From assembly GCF_016612865.1 (NCBI RefSeq), contig NZ_JAENZZ010000003.1, positions 62,001 to 126,000 of the forward strand: DNA of 64,000 bases. The letters are read 5' to 3'. The notes under the pieces were generated by a model. It ran no database searches. It was not told the origin of the DNA and was given only the letters and a program-made list of their open reading frames with translations. Below are positions 37,562 through 46,480 of this stretch, one piece after another. The translations under genes and the position numbers were made by a program. Source of the stretch: Blastococcus sp. TML/M2B (GTDB taxonomy: Bacteria; Actinomycetota; Actinomycetes; Mycobacteriales; Geodermatophilaceae). Numbering within the stretch: the first letter of the stretch is position 1; each line of letters begins with the position of its first letter.

Positions 37562-38020
37562 TCAGGGCAGGGTGCGCTCGAAGAACAGCGAGTGCTCGGC
37601 GTCCGGGTCGTCGACGTACACCCCGAACGCCCCGATCGGCCGGTAGCCGGCGCCGCTGTAGAGCGCGACCGCCTCGGGCTGCCGCGGGCCGGTCTCCAGC
37701 CGCAGCGTCGCCCAGCCGTGCGCCCGGGCGGCGTCCTCGAGCCCGGTCAGCACCGCCCGGCCCACGCCACGGCCGCGCGCCGTCGGCACCACGTACATCC
37801 GCTTGACCTCGGCCGCGCCGTCGCCGAGCGGGCGCAGCGCGCCGCAGCCCACCGGCGTCCCGTCGTCGTCGGAGGCCAGCAGGACGACGGCGACGTCGGC
37901 CGACGACGGCGGTGACCCCGGCTCGAGCTTGCCGCCGTAGCGGGCCCGGATCTCGGTCTGCTGGTCACCGGCCAGCCGCTGCACCACGGCGTCGTCCCAG
38001 GGCCGCTCCTCGATGCGCAC
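37562..38020 (-). CDS. GNAT family N-acetyltransferase
   Basis: A 152-residue acetyltransferase of the GNAT superfamily. The acetyl-CoA pyrophosphate loop is RMYVVPTARGRGVGRAVL (RGxGVG) near residue 88, followed by LETGPRQPEAVALYSGAGY, the usual last helix and strand. The substrate is not predictable. The GTG at 38020 is used. It converges with the P450 gene across a large hairpin and diverges from the acyl-CoA dehydrogenase gene. Confidence 0.88.
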   Translation of the reverse strand: MRIEERPWDDAVVQRLAGDQQTEIRARYGGKLEPGSPPSSADVAVVLLASDDDGTPVGCGALRPLGDGAAEVKRMYVVPTARGRGVGRAVLTGLEDAARAHGWATLRLETGPRQPEAVALYSGAGYRPIGAFGVYVDDPDAEHSLFFERTLP

Positions 38021-38092
38021 CCGCCCATCCTGGCCAGCGCCCGGCCGCGCGTCCGCAGGTACCGTCCGGGCACGCCGTCCAGGAGGAGAACC

Positions 38093-39280
38093 GTGCCCGT
38101 CGAGCGCGACCTGCCCACCCCCGAGGCCGAGGACCTGATCGCCCTCACCCGCGAGATCGCCGACGCCGAGCTCGCGCCGCACGCCGCGGCGCACGAGCGC
38201 GAGGAGGTGTTCCCCCGCGCGGTGTTCCGCCTGCTGGGCGAGGCCGGCCTGATGGGGCTGCCCTTCGGTGAGGACGTCGGCGGCGGGGGCCAGCCCTACG
38301 AGGTCTACCTGCAGGTCGTCGAGGAGCTCGCCGCCCGCTGGGCCAGCGTGGCGCTGGGCGTCAGCGTGCACACGCTGTCCTGCTTCCCGATCGACCGCTT
38401 CGGCACCGAGGCCCAGCGTCGCGAGCTGCTGCCGGACATGGTGGGCGGGCAGCTGCTCGGCGCCTACTGCCTCTCCGAGGCGCACGCCGGCTCGGACGCC
38501 TCGGCGCTGCGGGCCAGCGCCCGGGTGGCCGGCGAGGGCTGGACGGCGTCCGGCGAGAAGGCGTGGGTCACCCACGGCGGGCAGGCGGACTTCTACTCGA
38601 CGTTCCTGCACACGCCGGACGACGGCGGATCGCGGGAGGGAGGCGGGCGAGGGCAGAGCATCTCCTGCTTCCACCTGACCCCCGACCTGCCCGGCTTCGG
38701 CGCCGCGCCGCCCGAGCAGAAGATGGGGCTGACCGGCTCCACCACCGCCGCGATCCGGCTGGACGACGTCCCGGTGCCCGCCGACCGGCTCGTCGGCGAG
38801 CGCGGCCGCGGCATGGGCATCGCCCTCGCGGCGCTGGACTCCGGGCGCCTGGGCATCAGCGCCGTCGCCGTCGGGCTGGCCCAGTCCGCCCTCGACGTCG
38901 CCGTCCGGTACGCCGTGGAGCGCGAGGCGTTCGGCCGCCCGATCGCCCAGCACCAGGGCGTGCAGTTCCTGCTGGCCGACATGGCGGCCGCCGTGGAGTC
39001 CGCACGGGCCACCTACCTGGCCGCGGCGCGGCGCAAGGACGCCGGCAAGCCGTACTCCCGGCAGGCGAGCATCGCCAAGCTCATCGCCACCGACGCGGCC
39101 ATGAAGGTGACCACCGACGCCGTCCAGGTGCTCGGCGGCGCCGGCTACACCCGCGACCACCCGGCCGAGCGCTACATGCGCGAGGCGAAGGTCATGCAGA
39201 TCTTCGAGGGCACCAACCAGATCCAGCGGATGGTCATCGGCCGGCACCTCACGAACGCCGTCGTCCCGCCGGCCGGGTGA
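38093..39280 (+). CDS. Acyl-CoA dehydrogenase
   Basis: A 395-residue flavoenzyme catalysing alpha,beta-dehydrogenation of an acyl-CoA. It shows AYCLSEAHAGSDASAL (FAD and substrate loop), the C-terminal VQVLGGAGYTRDHPAERYMR, and the catalytic glutamate in MQIFEGTNQIQRMVIGRHL. The sequence type resembles short- and branched-chain dehydrogenases. A glycine-rich insertion (GGSREGGGRG, about residues 181-190) is slightly unusual. The GTG at 38093 follows AGGAGGAG at good distance. Electrons pass to electron-transfer flavoprotein, not encoded here. A parS-like site follows eight bases after the stop. Confidence 0.93.
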   Translation: MPVERDLPTPEAEDLIALTREIADAELAPHAAAHEREEVFPRAVFRLLGEAGLMGLPFGEDVGGGGQPYEVYLQVVEELAARWASVALGVSVHTLSCFPIDRFGTEAQRRELLPDMVGGQLLGAYCLSEAHAGSDASALRASARVAGEGWTASGEKAWVTHGGQADFYSTFLHTPDDGGSREGGGRGQSISCFHLTPDLPGFGAAPPEQKMGLTGSTTAAIRLDDVPVPADRLVGERGRGMGIALAALDSGRLGISAVAVGLAQSALDVAVRYAVEREAFGRPIAQHQGVQFLLADMAAAVESARATYLAAARRKDAGKPYSRQASIAKLIATDAAMKVTTDAVQVLGGAGYTRDHPAERYMREAKVMQIFEGTNQIQRMVIGRHLTNAVVPPAG

Positions 39281-39287
39281 GCCGGTC

Positions 39288-39301
39288 GTTCCACGTGGAA
39301 C
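39288..39301. other. parS: parS-like ParB site
   Basis: GTTCCACGTGGAAC, identical to the copy at 32427, in the 91-bp gap after the acyl-CoA dehydrogenase. Two identical 14-bp perfect palindromes, both intergenic and about 6.9 kb apart, are hard to explain by chance and fit a centromere-like role near the origin. Confidence 0.65.
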
Positions 39302-39371
39302 CCACCGGCAGGTGGACGACGCCGCCGCACGGTGCGCCGATACTGGAGGCCACCGCCCCAGGGAGTGCTCG

Positions 39372-39815
39372 ATGCCCGAACCGCACCTGCGCGCCGCCGA
39401 TGCCGACCGCGCCGCCGTCGCCGCCACCCTGGGCGAGCACATGGCCGCGGGCCGGCTCACCGTCGCCGAGTACGAGGACCGGCTGGCCCGGGCCTACGCC
39501 GCGCGGACCTACGGCGAGCTCGCCGAGCTGACCACCGACCTGCCCGGCGCCGTCCCGGCGCCCCGGTCGGGCGCGAGCGCGTCGCCGTCGCCCGACCGGG
39601 GCGCCGTGCACGGCTGGGCCGGCGATCCGCACTCCTGGCGCTCGTGGGCGAGCACGACGGCGCTCGTGGTGGCCATCTGGGCGATCACCTCACTGGCCAG
39701 CGGCTCGTTCCTCTATTTCTGGCCGATCTGGGTGGCCGGCCCGTGGGGCGCGGTGCTGCTCGTGCAGTCCCTCGGCGGGTGGGGCGACGACGGGCGGGAG
39801 CGGCGGCGGCGCTGA
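39372..39815 (+). CDS. DUF1707 domain membrane protein
   Basis: A 147-residue protein. The N-terminal 55 residues form DUF1707, with LRAADADRAAVAATLGEHMA, the core GRLTVAEYEDRLARAYAART and YGELAELTTDLPG. Two hydrophobic segments follow after a serine/proline linker, about residues 95-113 and 116-134. DUF1707 domains are cytoplasmic modules of unknown role at the N-terminus of many actinobacterial membrane proteins. The ATG at 39372 has GGGAG seven bases upstream. Confidence 0.85.
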   Translation: MPEPHLRAADADRAAVAATLGEHMAAGRLTVAEYEDRLARAYAARTYGELAELTTDLPGAVPAPRSGASASPSPDRGAVHGWAGDPHSWRSWASTTALVVAIWAITSLASGSFLYFWPIWVAGPWGAVLLVQSLGGWGDDGRERRRR

Positions 39816-39902
39816 GCGGATCGTGCCCGGCGTCACAGCCGGGTCCCGGCCGCCGCTAGCGTGGGGCGGCCCGATCCGATCCCCACCCCGGGAGGCACCC
39901 GC

Positions 39903-41894
39903 GTGGAAGATGGCCCCACCGTCCAGGAGCGCACCGGCGAGGTGCTGTGGGCACCGACGCCGGAACGGCAGGAGGCCTCGCGGCTGACCGCGTTCGCCCG
40001 CCGGCTCGAGGCCGAGCACGGCGTCCGGTTCGAGGACTACGACGCGCTGTGGCGCTGGTCGGTGGAGAACCTCGAGGAGTACTGGGCCGCCGTCTGGGAC
40101 TTCTTCGACGTGGCGCCCGGGACCACCTACGACGCGGTGCTCGCCGACCGGTCGATGCCCGGCGCCGTCTGGTTCCCCGGCGCCCGGCTCAACTACGCCG
40201 AGCACGTGCTGCGGCGCGGCGAGGGCCGCGGCGGGGAGACCGCGCTGGTGGCGGTCGCCGAGGACGGCACGGTCGCGGAGACCACGTGGGCCGAGCTGAT
40301 CGAGCAGGTCGGGGCGGTGGCCACCGCGCTGCGCAGCCGCGGCATCGGCCCGGGCGACCGCGTCGTCGGCTACCTGCCCAACATCCCGCAGGCCGTCGTC
40401 GCCTTCCTCGCCGCCGCCAGCGTGGGCGCCATCTGGTCGGCGTGCGGGCCGGAGATCGGGCTGCAGAGCGCGATCGACCGCTTCGCCCAGCTGGAGCCGG
40501 CGCTGCTGATCGCCGTCGACGGCTACCGCTTCGGCGGGCGGGAGCACGACCGCCGCGAGCTGGTGGACGGCCTGGCCGCCGCGATGCCCTCGCTGCGCGA
40601 GGTGGTGCACGTGCCCGTGCTCGGCACGCGGGAGGACGGCGACGGCTCGCGCTGGGCGGACCTGCTCACCGAGCCCGGTGAGGCCGCGCCGGCCCAGCTG
40701 CCCTTCGACCACCCGCTGTGGGTCGTCTACTCCTCGGGCACGACCGGGCTGCCCAAGGGCCTGGTGCACGGGCACGGCGGGATCCTGCTCATGGCGCTGG
40801 CGCAGAGCGGGCTGCAGAACGACCCGCAGCCCGGCGACCGCGGCATGTCCTACACCTCCACGACCTGGATCATGTGGAACAGCATGGTCAGCGGGCTGCT
40901 GACCGGCAGCACGGCGGTGCTCTACGACGGCAATCCGATGTACCCGTCGGTCGACCGGCTGTGGCAGCTGGCCGAGGAGCACCGGCTGACCAGCCTGGGC
41001 GTGAGCCCCGGCTACCTCCAGGCCTGCGAGAAGGCCGGGCTGCACCCGGGGCGCGACCACGACCTCTCCGCGCTGCGCAGCCTCGGCGTCACCGGCTCGC
41101 CGCTGCCGGCGGCCTCGTTCCGCTGGGTCTACGACGAGCTGGGCCCGGACTTCGTGCTGCGGGTGTTCAGCGGCGGCACCGACTTCGCCGCGACGCTGGT
41201 GGGTGGCTCGCCGTGGCTGCCGGTCCACCTGGGCGAGATGTCCGGGCGGGCGCTGGGCTGCCACGTCGAGTCGTGGGACGACGAGGGCCGGCCCCTGGTC
41301 GACGAGGTGGGCGAGCTGGTGATCCTCTCCCCGATGCCCTCGATGCCGCTGAAGATCTGGGGTGACGACGACGGGCAGCGCTACCACGACGCCTACTTCG
41401 ACACCTATCCCGGCGTGTGGCGGCACGGCGACTGGCTGACCGTCACCAGCCGCGGCACCTGCCTCATCCACGGCCGGTCGGACTCCACGCTGAACCGGCA
41501 CGGGGTCCGCATGGGCAGCTCCGACATCTACCAGGCCGTGGAGGCGCTGCCCGAGGTCGCCGAGGCGCTGGTGCTCGGCGTCGAGCAGCCCGACGGCGGC
41601 TACTGGCTGCCGCTGTTCGTCCGGCTGGCCGAGGGCGCCGTCCTGGACGACGAGCTGGTCGACCGGATCCGCTCCGCCGTCCGCACCCAGGCCTCGCCGC
41701 GGCACGTGCCCGACGAGGTGATCGAGGTGCCGGCGATCCCGCACACCACGACCGGCAAGAAGCTCGAGGTGCCGATCAAGCGGATCGTCCAGGGCGTGCC
41801 GGTGGAGAAGGCCTGCAACCTCGGCGCCGTCGACGACCCGGCCGCGGTCACCTGGTTCGCCGACCTGGCCGCCCGCCGCCGCGCGGAGGCCTGA
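39903..41894 (+). CDS. Acetoacetyl-CoA synthetase
   Basis: A 663-residue AMP-forming ligase that activates acetoacetate to acetoacetyl-CoA. It contains the phosphate loop VVYSSGTTGLPKGLVHGHGG, FSGGTDFAATLVGG (substrate pocket), WRHGDWLTVTSRGTCLIHGR (aspartate that binds AMP ribose) and the catalytic lysine of TTTGKKLEVPIKRI near the end. Length and the N-terminal WAPTPERQEASRLTAFA agree with acetoacetyl-CoA rather than acetyl-CoA synthetase. The GTG at 39903 follows GGGAGG. It may work with the nearby acyl-CoA dehydrogenase or with the thiolase at 54 kb in ketone-body or polyester metabolism, but it is transcribed alone. Confidence 0.93.
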   Translation: MEDGPTVQERTGEVLWAPTPERQEASRLTAFARRLEAEHGVRFEDYDALWRWSVENLEEYWAAVWDFFDVAPGTTYDAVLADRSMPGAVWFPGARLNYAEHVLRRGEGRGGETALVAVAEDGTVAETTWAELIEQVGAVATALRSRGIGPGDRVVGYLPNIPQAVVAFLAAASVGAIWSACGPEIGLQSAIDRFAQLEPALLIAVDGYRFGGREHDRRELVDGLAAAMPSLREVVHVPVLGTREDGDGSRWADLLTEPGEAAPAQLPFDHPLWVVYSSGTTGLPKGLVHGHGGILLMALAQSGLQNDPQPGDRGMSYTSTTWIMWNSMVSGLLTGSTAVLYDGNPMYPSVDRLWQLAEEHRLTSLGVSPGYLQACEKAGLHPGRDHDLSALRSLGVTGSPLPAASFRWVYDELGPDFVLRVFSGGTDFAATLVGGSPWLPVHLGEMSGRALGCHVESWDDEGRPLVDEVGELVILSPMPSMPLKIWGDDDGQRYHDAYFDTYPGVWRHGDWLTVTSRGTCLIHGRSDSTLNRHGVRMGSSDIYQAVEALPEVAEALVLGVEQPDGGYWLPLFVRLAEGAVLDDELVDRIRSAVRTQASPRHVPDEVIEVPAIPHTTTGKKLEVPIKRIVQGVPVEKACNLGAVDDPAAVTWFADLAARRRAEA

Positions 41895-41899
41895 CCGCC

Positions 41900-41960
41900 C
41901 GACGGTGTGCACGAGGCGGCAGTTCCGGGCCCGGGAACTGCCGAGCAGCGCACACCGTCG
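41900..41960. terminator. 61-bp nested inverted repeat after acetoacetyl-CoA synthetase
   Basis: The outer arms CGACGGTGTGC (41900-41910) and GCACACCGTCG (41950-41960) are perfect. The inner arms CGGCAGTTCC and GGAACTGCCG (within 41917-41943) enclose GGGCCCG. It starts six bases after the synthetase stop and faces tRNA-Leu from the other side, so it probably ends both transcripts. The rest of the gap to fhaA (42105-42277) shows nothing else I can name. Confidence 0.75.
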
Positions 41961-42018
41961 CCGGCGGGGCCCCCCGGGAACGACGAAGGCCGGCCCCTCT
42001 CGGGACCGGCCTCCGTGC

Positions 42019-42104
42019 TGGTGGGCAAGGGGGGAGTTGAACCCCCACGTCCTTTCGGACACACGGACCTGAACCGTGCGCGTCTGCCATTCCGCCACTT
42101 GCCC
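42019..42104 (-). tRNA. tRNA-Leu (CAG)
   Basis: The 7-bp acceptor stem GGGCAAG/CTTGCCC, a long variable arm, the T-loop GGTTCAACTCC and an encoded CCA end are present. The anticodon loop TTCAGGT gives anticodon CAG, reading CUG, the leading leucine codon in GC-rich genomes. Total length is 86 bases including CCA, normal for tRNA-Leu. Confidence 0.97.
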
Positions 42105-42277
42105 TGGCGAGCGCAGACATTAGCAGCCCCTCCGGGCGCAACCTCGGCAGGGGGGCCGTCGTTCCCAGGCAGCCACCACAAACGTGTCGGCGACGCGCGT
42201 TGGCCGGTCCGGGGTGCGCCGCCCGGCTACGATCACGGCGAGCACAGGAATGTCCGGCCGACCGCGAGGGAGCGACT

Positions 42278-43090
42278 GTGGGTGTGCTGCAGCGCTTCGA
42301 GCGGCGGCTCGAAGGCATGGTCGGCCTGGCGTTCGCCCGCCTGTTCAAGGGCAAGGTGCACCCGGCCGAGATCGCCAAGGCCCTGCAGCGCGAGGCCGAC
42401 GAGCAGCGCTCCGTCCTCGCCGAGGGCCGCGTCCTCGCCCCGAACGTCTACGTCGTCCGCCTCGGCGACACCGACTACGACCACCTCGCGCAGTGGTCCG
42501 ACCAGCTGGCCGGCGAGCTCGCCGACATGGTCTCCGAGCACATCGACGACGAGGGCTACTCGATCTTCGACGCCGTGCGGGTGCACCTCGAGCTGGACAG
42601 CGACCTGCCGACCGGCGTCTTCGAGGTCTCCTCCGAGGTCGCCGACCCCGCTGCGCACGACGCCCGCGGGAGCCTGTCGCCCGCCCCGCCCGCGCCCGGC
42701 CACCCCCCGCTCCCGCCGCTGCCCCCGCTGCCGCCGCTGCGCGGCCACGTCGGCGACACCGGCCGCGGCGCGCCGCCCGCCGGCCGCCCGGGTCGCGGGC
42801 TCGTCACGCACGCGCTCGTCGTCGACGGGCCCGGCACCCGGCACGAGCTGTCCACCGGGCGCAACGTCATCGGCCGCGGCACCGAGGCCGACATCCGCCT
42901 CCCCGACACCGGCGTCAGCCGCAAGCACGTCGACGTCGTGCTGGACGGCGACGTCGCCACCGTCGAGGACCTCGGCTCCACCAACGGCACCCTCGTCAAC
43001 GGCCGCCGGGTCACCCGCCAGCCGCTGTCCGACGGTGACGTCATCCGGATCGGCCACTCGGTGCTGGTGTACCGCCGGGACGGCGCGTGA
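42278..43090 (+). CDS. fhaA: FhaA, DUF3662 and FHA domain protein
   Basis: A 270-residue adaptor, first gene of the cell-wall signalling operon. The N-terminal DUF3662 domain (about residues 1-120) begins VLQRFERRLEGMVGLAFARL. A proline-rich linker with repeated PPLPPL follows, then a C-terminal FHA domain (about 180-265) with the phosphothreonine-binding elements GRGTEADIRL, VSRKHVDVV and LGSTNGTLVNGRRV. FhaA binds the phosphorylated pseudokinase MviN/MurJ in mycobacteria and helps control peptidoglycan precursor export; it is a substrate of PknB. The GTG at 42278 follows GAGGGAG. Confidence 0.95.
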   Translation: MGVLQRFERRLEGMVGLAFARLFKGKVHPAEIAKALQREADEQRSVLAEGRVLAPNVYVVRLGDTDYDHLAQWSDQLAGELADMVSEHIDDEGYSIFDAVRVHLELDSDLPTGVFEVSSEVADPAAHDARGSLSPAPPAPGHPPLPPLPPLPPLRGHVGDTGRGAPPAGRPGRGLVTHALVVDGPGTRHELSTGRNVIGRGTEADIRLPDTGVSRKHVDVVLDGDVATVEDLGSTNGTLVNGRRVTRQPLSDGDVIRIGHSVLVYRRDGA

Positions 43091-43166
43091 CGAGGTCGCC
43101 GAGGTCACGCATGAGCACCGCGGTACCGGGCACGGACTCGCCGATGGCGAGCGAGGTGACCGGCTG

Positions 43167-43628
43167 ATGGCCGAGATCGTGGTGCAGGCGTTCCGGTTCG
43201 GCTTCCTGCTGCTGCTGTGGCTGTTCATCTTCGCCGCGTTCCGCGTCGTCCGCGCCGACCTGTTCGGCGGCCGCGTCGGCCGGGTGGCCTCCGTGCCGCC
43301 CCGGGCCGCCGCCCCCGCCAGGAAGCGCGGCGGCAAGGGCCCGCGCACGCTGGTCGTCACCGCCGGCCCGCTGACCGGCACCAAGATCACCCTCGGGGAG
43401 CAGCCCATCCTGATCGGCCGCGCGGACGACTCCACGCTCGTCCTCACCGACGACTTCGCCAGCTCCCGGCACGCCCGCCTGACCAACCGCGGTGGCCAGT
43501 GGTATGTCGAGGACCTCGGCTCCACCAACGGCACCTATCTCGACCAGCAGCGGGTCCAGGGCCCGCTGCTGATCAGCCCCGGCCAGCCGATCCGCATCGG
43601 CCAGACGGCGCTGGAGCTGCGCTCATGA
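43167..43628 (+). CDS. fhaB: FhaB/FipA FHA domain protein
   Basis: A 153-residue protein with an N-terminal membrane helix (FRFGFLLLLWLFIFAAFRVV), a basic linker and a C-terminal FHA domain (about residues 60-150). The recognition loops are IGRADDSTLVL, ASSRHARL and LGSTNGTYLDQQRV. FhaB (FipA) is a PknA/PknB substrate and binds FtsZ and FtsQ in mycobacteria, linking signalling to division. It ends within the start of pstP (ATGA overlap), so the two are co-translated. Confidence 0.95.
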   Translation: MAEIVVQAFRFGFLLLLWLFIFAAFRVVRADLFGGRVGRVASVPPRAAAPARKRGGKGPRTLVVTAGPLTGTKITLGEQPILIGRADDSTLVLTDDFASSRHARLTNRGGQWYVEDLGSTNGTYLDQQRVQGPLLISPGQPIRIGQTALELRS

Positions 43629-45083
43629 GTCTCGTCCTGCGCTACGCGGCGCGTTCCGACCGCGGGCTGATCCGCGGCAACAACCAGGACTCGGTCTACG
43701 CCGGCCCCCGGCTGCTCGCCGTCGCCGACGGCATGGGCGGGCACGCGGCCGGCGACGTCGCCAGCAAGGTGGTCATCGCCGCCCTGCAGCACCTCGACGA
43801 CGACACCCCGTCCGGCGACATGCTGCAGGCGCTGCGCCAGGGCGTCTTCGACGGCAGCGAGCACCTCCGCGAGGTCATCCGCGACTCCCCGCAGCTCGAG
43901 GGCATGGGGACGACGCTGACGGCGATCCTGTTCGCCGGCGGGCGGCTGGCGCTGTGCCACGTGGGCGACTCGCGCGCCTACCTGCTGCGCGGACGGCGAG
44001 TTCTCGCAGATCACGCACGACGACACGTTCGTCCAGACGCTGATCGACGACGGCCGGATCACCGCCGAGGAGGCCAACAGCCACCCGCAGCGCTCGCTGC
44101 TGCTGCGCGCGCTCAACGGCCAGGAGGTCGAGCCCGACCTCTCCATGCGCGAGGCGCGCGCCGGTGACCGCTACCTGCTGTGCTCCGACGGCCTCTCCGG
44201 CGTCGTCAGCGAGGAGACCCTCGCGCAGGCGCTGACCGACCCCGACCCGCAGACCACGGCCGACCGGCTGATCGAGCTGGCGCTGCGCAGCGGCGGGCCG
44301 GACAACATCACCGTGATCGTCGCCGACGTCGTCGACGACGACGGCCGCGGCGTGCTCATGGAGCCGGTCGTCGACGGCGCCGCCGGTGACTACATCGGGC
44401 AGCGCCAGGTCGACCCGACGTCGGCCGCCGGCCGGGCCGCGCTGGCCGATCCCGCACCGCCGCCCTCGCCCCCACCCGCACCGCCGACGGGCGGTGGCCC
44501 CTCCGCCCGCCGCCGCCCGCTGCGACTACTCCTCGGGGCGGGGATCCTCCTGGCCGTGCTGGTCGCCGGGGCGATCGGTACCTACGTGTGGGCGCTGCAG
44601 CACTGGTTCGTCGGCGTCGACGAGCAGGAGGGGACCGAGCAGGTCGCGGTGTTCCGCGGCCTGGACGTCTCGCTGCTCGGCCTGGACCTCTACCGGGTCG
44701 ACCGGGACGCCGACCTGCCGGTCACGGACCTGACCCCGGCCGCCCGCAACCGCGTGCAGGGCGGCATCACCGCCGACGACGCCGCGGACGCCGACCGCAT
44801 CGTGGCCGCGCTCCGCGACCAGCGGCTGCCGGCCTGCCGGACCGCCGAGGACGAGGAGGCCGCGGAGTCGACCGAGGCCGCCCCGACCGGAGCACCGCAG
44901 CCCGAGGCACCGCAGCCCGAGGCGCCGCAGCCCACCGACGGCGCGCCCGTGCCCGGCGAGACGCCCGCGCCGGCGGTGCCCGGCGTCGAGCCCACCGCGC
45001 CCGAGAGCACCTCCGATGCCGGCACGTCGGCCGCGACGACGCCGTCGTCCCGGCCGGGGGTGGACTGCCGGGAGGCGAAGTGA
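43625..45083 (+). CDS. pstP: PstP PP2C-family serine/threonine phosphatase, frameshifted
   Basis: The phosphatase that reverses PknA/PknB phosphorylation. The N-terminal PP2C domain (about residues 1-240) has RSDRGLIRGNNQDSVYAGPR, VADGMGGHAAGD (metal aspartates), CHVGDSRAYLLR, LLCSDGLSGVV and GGPDNITVIVADV. A proline-rich linker, one membrane helix (about 300-320) and an extracellular region with a PQPEA triple repeat follow. One extra G at 43991-43992 breaks the frame between YLLR and DGEFSQITHDD; corrected length is 485 residues. Because PstP is essential or nearly so in related bacteria, a sequence error is the best explanation. It overlaps fhaB upstream and rodA downstream (TGATG). Confidence 0.93.
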
Positions 45084-46480
45084 TGGCCGGACCGACGACC
45101 GATCCCCGGGCCGCCGCCCCCGGCACACCGGTGCCGACCCGTCGCGGCACCGAGGCCCTGCTGCTGGCCTTCGCCGTCGCGATCACCCTCGCCGCGCAGT
45201 GCATCGTCGACCTGACCGTCACCGGCTCGCTGCGCCCGGAGCTGGCCACCTTCGGCCTCTGGTTCACCGCGCTGTGGACCGCCGCGCACCTCGTCGTCCG
45301 CAGGTTCGCGACCTACGCCGACCCGCTGCTGCTGCCCTGCGTCGCCGTCCTCACCGGGCTCGGCCTGGTGATGATCCACCGGCTGGACATCGCCGACGCC
45401 GACGCCGGCGCGGACGCCCCCGTGCAGCTGCTGTGGGCCACGATCGGGATGCTGCTGTTCGTCGGCGTGCTGCTCGGCGTCCGCGACCCGCGGCTGCTGG
45501 CCCGCTACGCCTACATCCTCATGCTGCTGGGCCTGGTGCTCCTGGCCATCCCCGCCGTGCTGCCGTCGTCGATCTCCGAGGTCTACGGCGCCAAGCTGTG
45601 GATCCGGGTGGCCGGCTTCTCCATCCAGCCCGGTGAGTTCGCCAAGATCTGCCTGGTCGTCTTCTTCGCCGCCTACCTGGTGGACAAGCGCGACGTGCTG
45701 GCCCTGGCCAGCCGCAAGGTGATGGGCCTGGAGCTGCCGCGCGGCCGCGACCTCGGCCCGGTCATCGTCGTGTGGGTCGTGTCGATCCTCGTGCTGGTCT
45801 TCGAGCGCGACCTGGGCAGCTCGCTGCTGCTGTTCGGCATCTTCGTCGTGATGCTCTACGTGGCCACCGAGCGCGCCAGCTGGCTGGTCATCGGCCTGGT
45901 GCTGTTCGCCGGCGGCGCCACCATCGCCTACAAGGCCTTCGGCCACGTGCAGGCCCGCGTGGACACCTGGCTGGACCCGTTCGCCTACTACGACGGCTCC
46001 GGATACCAAGTGGCGCAGTCGCTGTTCGGGCTGGGCACCGGCGGGCTGTTCGGCGCCGGGCTGGGCGGCGGGCGCCCCGACGAGGTGCCGATCGCGAAGA
46101 GCGACTTCATCGCCTCGGCCATCGGCGAGGAGCTCGGGCTGTTCGGCCTGGCCGCGGTGATCATGGTCTACCTGATCCTGGTCGAGCGCGGCCTGCGCAC
46201 CTCGCTGATCGTCCGCGACCCGTTCGGCAAGCTGCTCGCCGCGGGCCTGTCCTTCGCCGTCGCCTGGCAGCTGTTCGTCGTCCTCGGCGGGGTCACCGGC
46301 CTGCTGCCGCTCACCGGCTTGACGACGCCGTTCCTCGCCTACGGCGGCTCCTCGCTGGTGGCCAACTTCGGCCTGGTGGCGCTGCTGGTGCGGATCAGCG
46401 ACACCGCGCGCCGCCCGGCCGCACCGCACGTGGCCCCCCAGCGGCTCACCGACGCCCCGACCGAGGTGGTCCAGCCGTGA
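45083..46480 (+). CDS. rodA: RodA, SEDS-family peptidoglycan glycosyltransferase
   Basis: A 465-residue polytopic membrane protein of the FtsW/RodA/SpoVE (SEDS) family, polymerising lipid II into glycan strands during elongation. Landmarks are GAKLWIRVAGFSIQPGEFAK, FERDLGSSLLLFGIFVVML, YQVAQSLFGLGTGGLFGAGL with the catalytic-loop region KSDFIASAIGEELGLFG, and the late LTTPFLAYGGSSLVANFGLV. About twelve helices are expected. The ATG at 45083 overlaps the pstP stop, with GGGAGG upstream. The partner penicillin-binding protein is the next gene. Confidence 0.96.
   Translation: MAGPTTDPRAAAPGTPVPTRRGTEALLLAFAVAITLAAQCIVDLTVTGSLRPELATFGLWFTALWTAAHLVVRRFATYADPLLLPCVAVLTGLGLVMIHRLDIADADAGADAPVQLLWATIGMLLFVGVLLGVRDPRLLARYAYILMLLGLVLLAIPAVLPSSISEVYGAKLWIRVAGFSIQPGEFAKICLVVFFAAYLVDKRDVLALASRKVMGLELPRGRDLGPVIVVWVVSILVLVFERDLGSSLLLFGIFVVMLYVATERASWLVIGLVLFAGGATIAYKAFGHVQARVDTWLDPFAYYDGSGYQVAQSLFGLGTGGLFGAGLGGGRPDEVPIAKSDFIASAIGEELGLFGLAAVIMVYLILVERGLRTSLIVRDPFGKLLAAGLSFAVAWQLFVVLGGVTGLLPLTGLTTPFLAYGGSSLVANFGLVALLVRISDTARRPAAPHVAPQRLTDAPTEVVQP

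Noticed and set aside
39690-42098. An 802-codon minus-strand frame opposite the DUF1707 and acetoacetyl-CoA synthetase genes
   Set aside because: Its translation is rich in His, Arg, Gly and Asp without any motif, the normal look of an antisense shadow; the sense strand has full catalytic motifs.
43625-45083. Programmed frameshifting in pstP
   Set aside because: There is no slippery heptamer or stable downstream structure, homologous pstP genes are not known to be frameshifted, and eight more genes show the same defect; sequence error is simpler.
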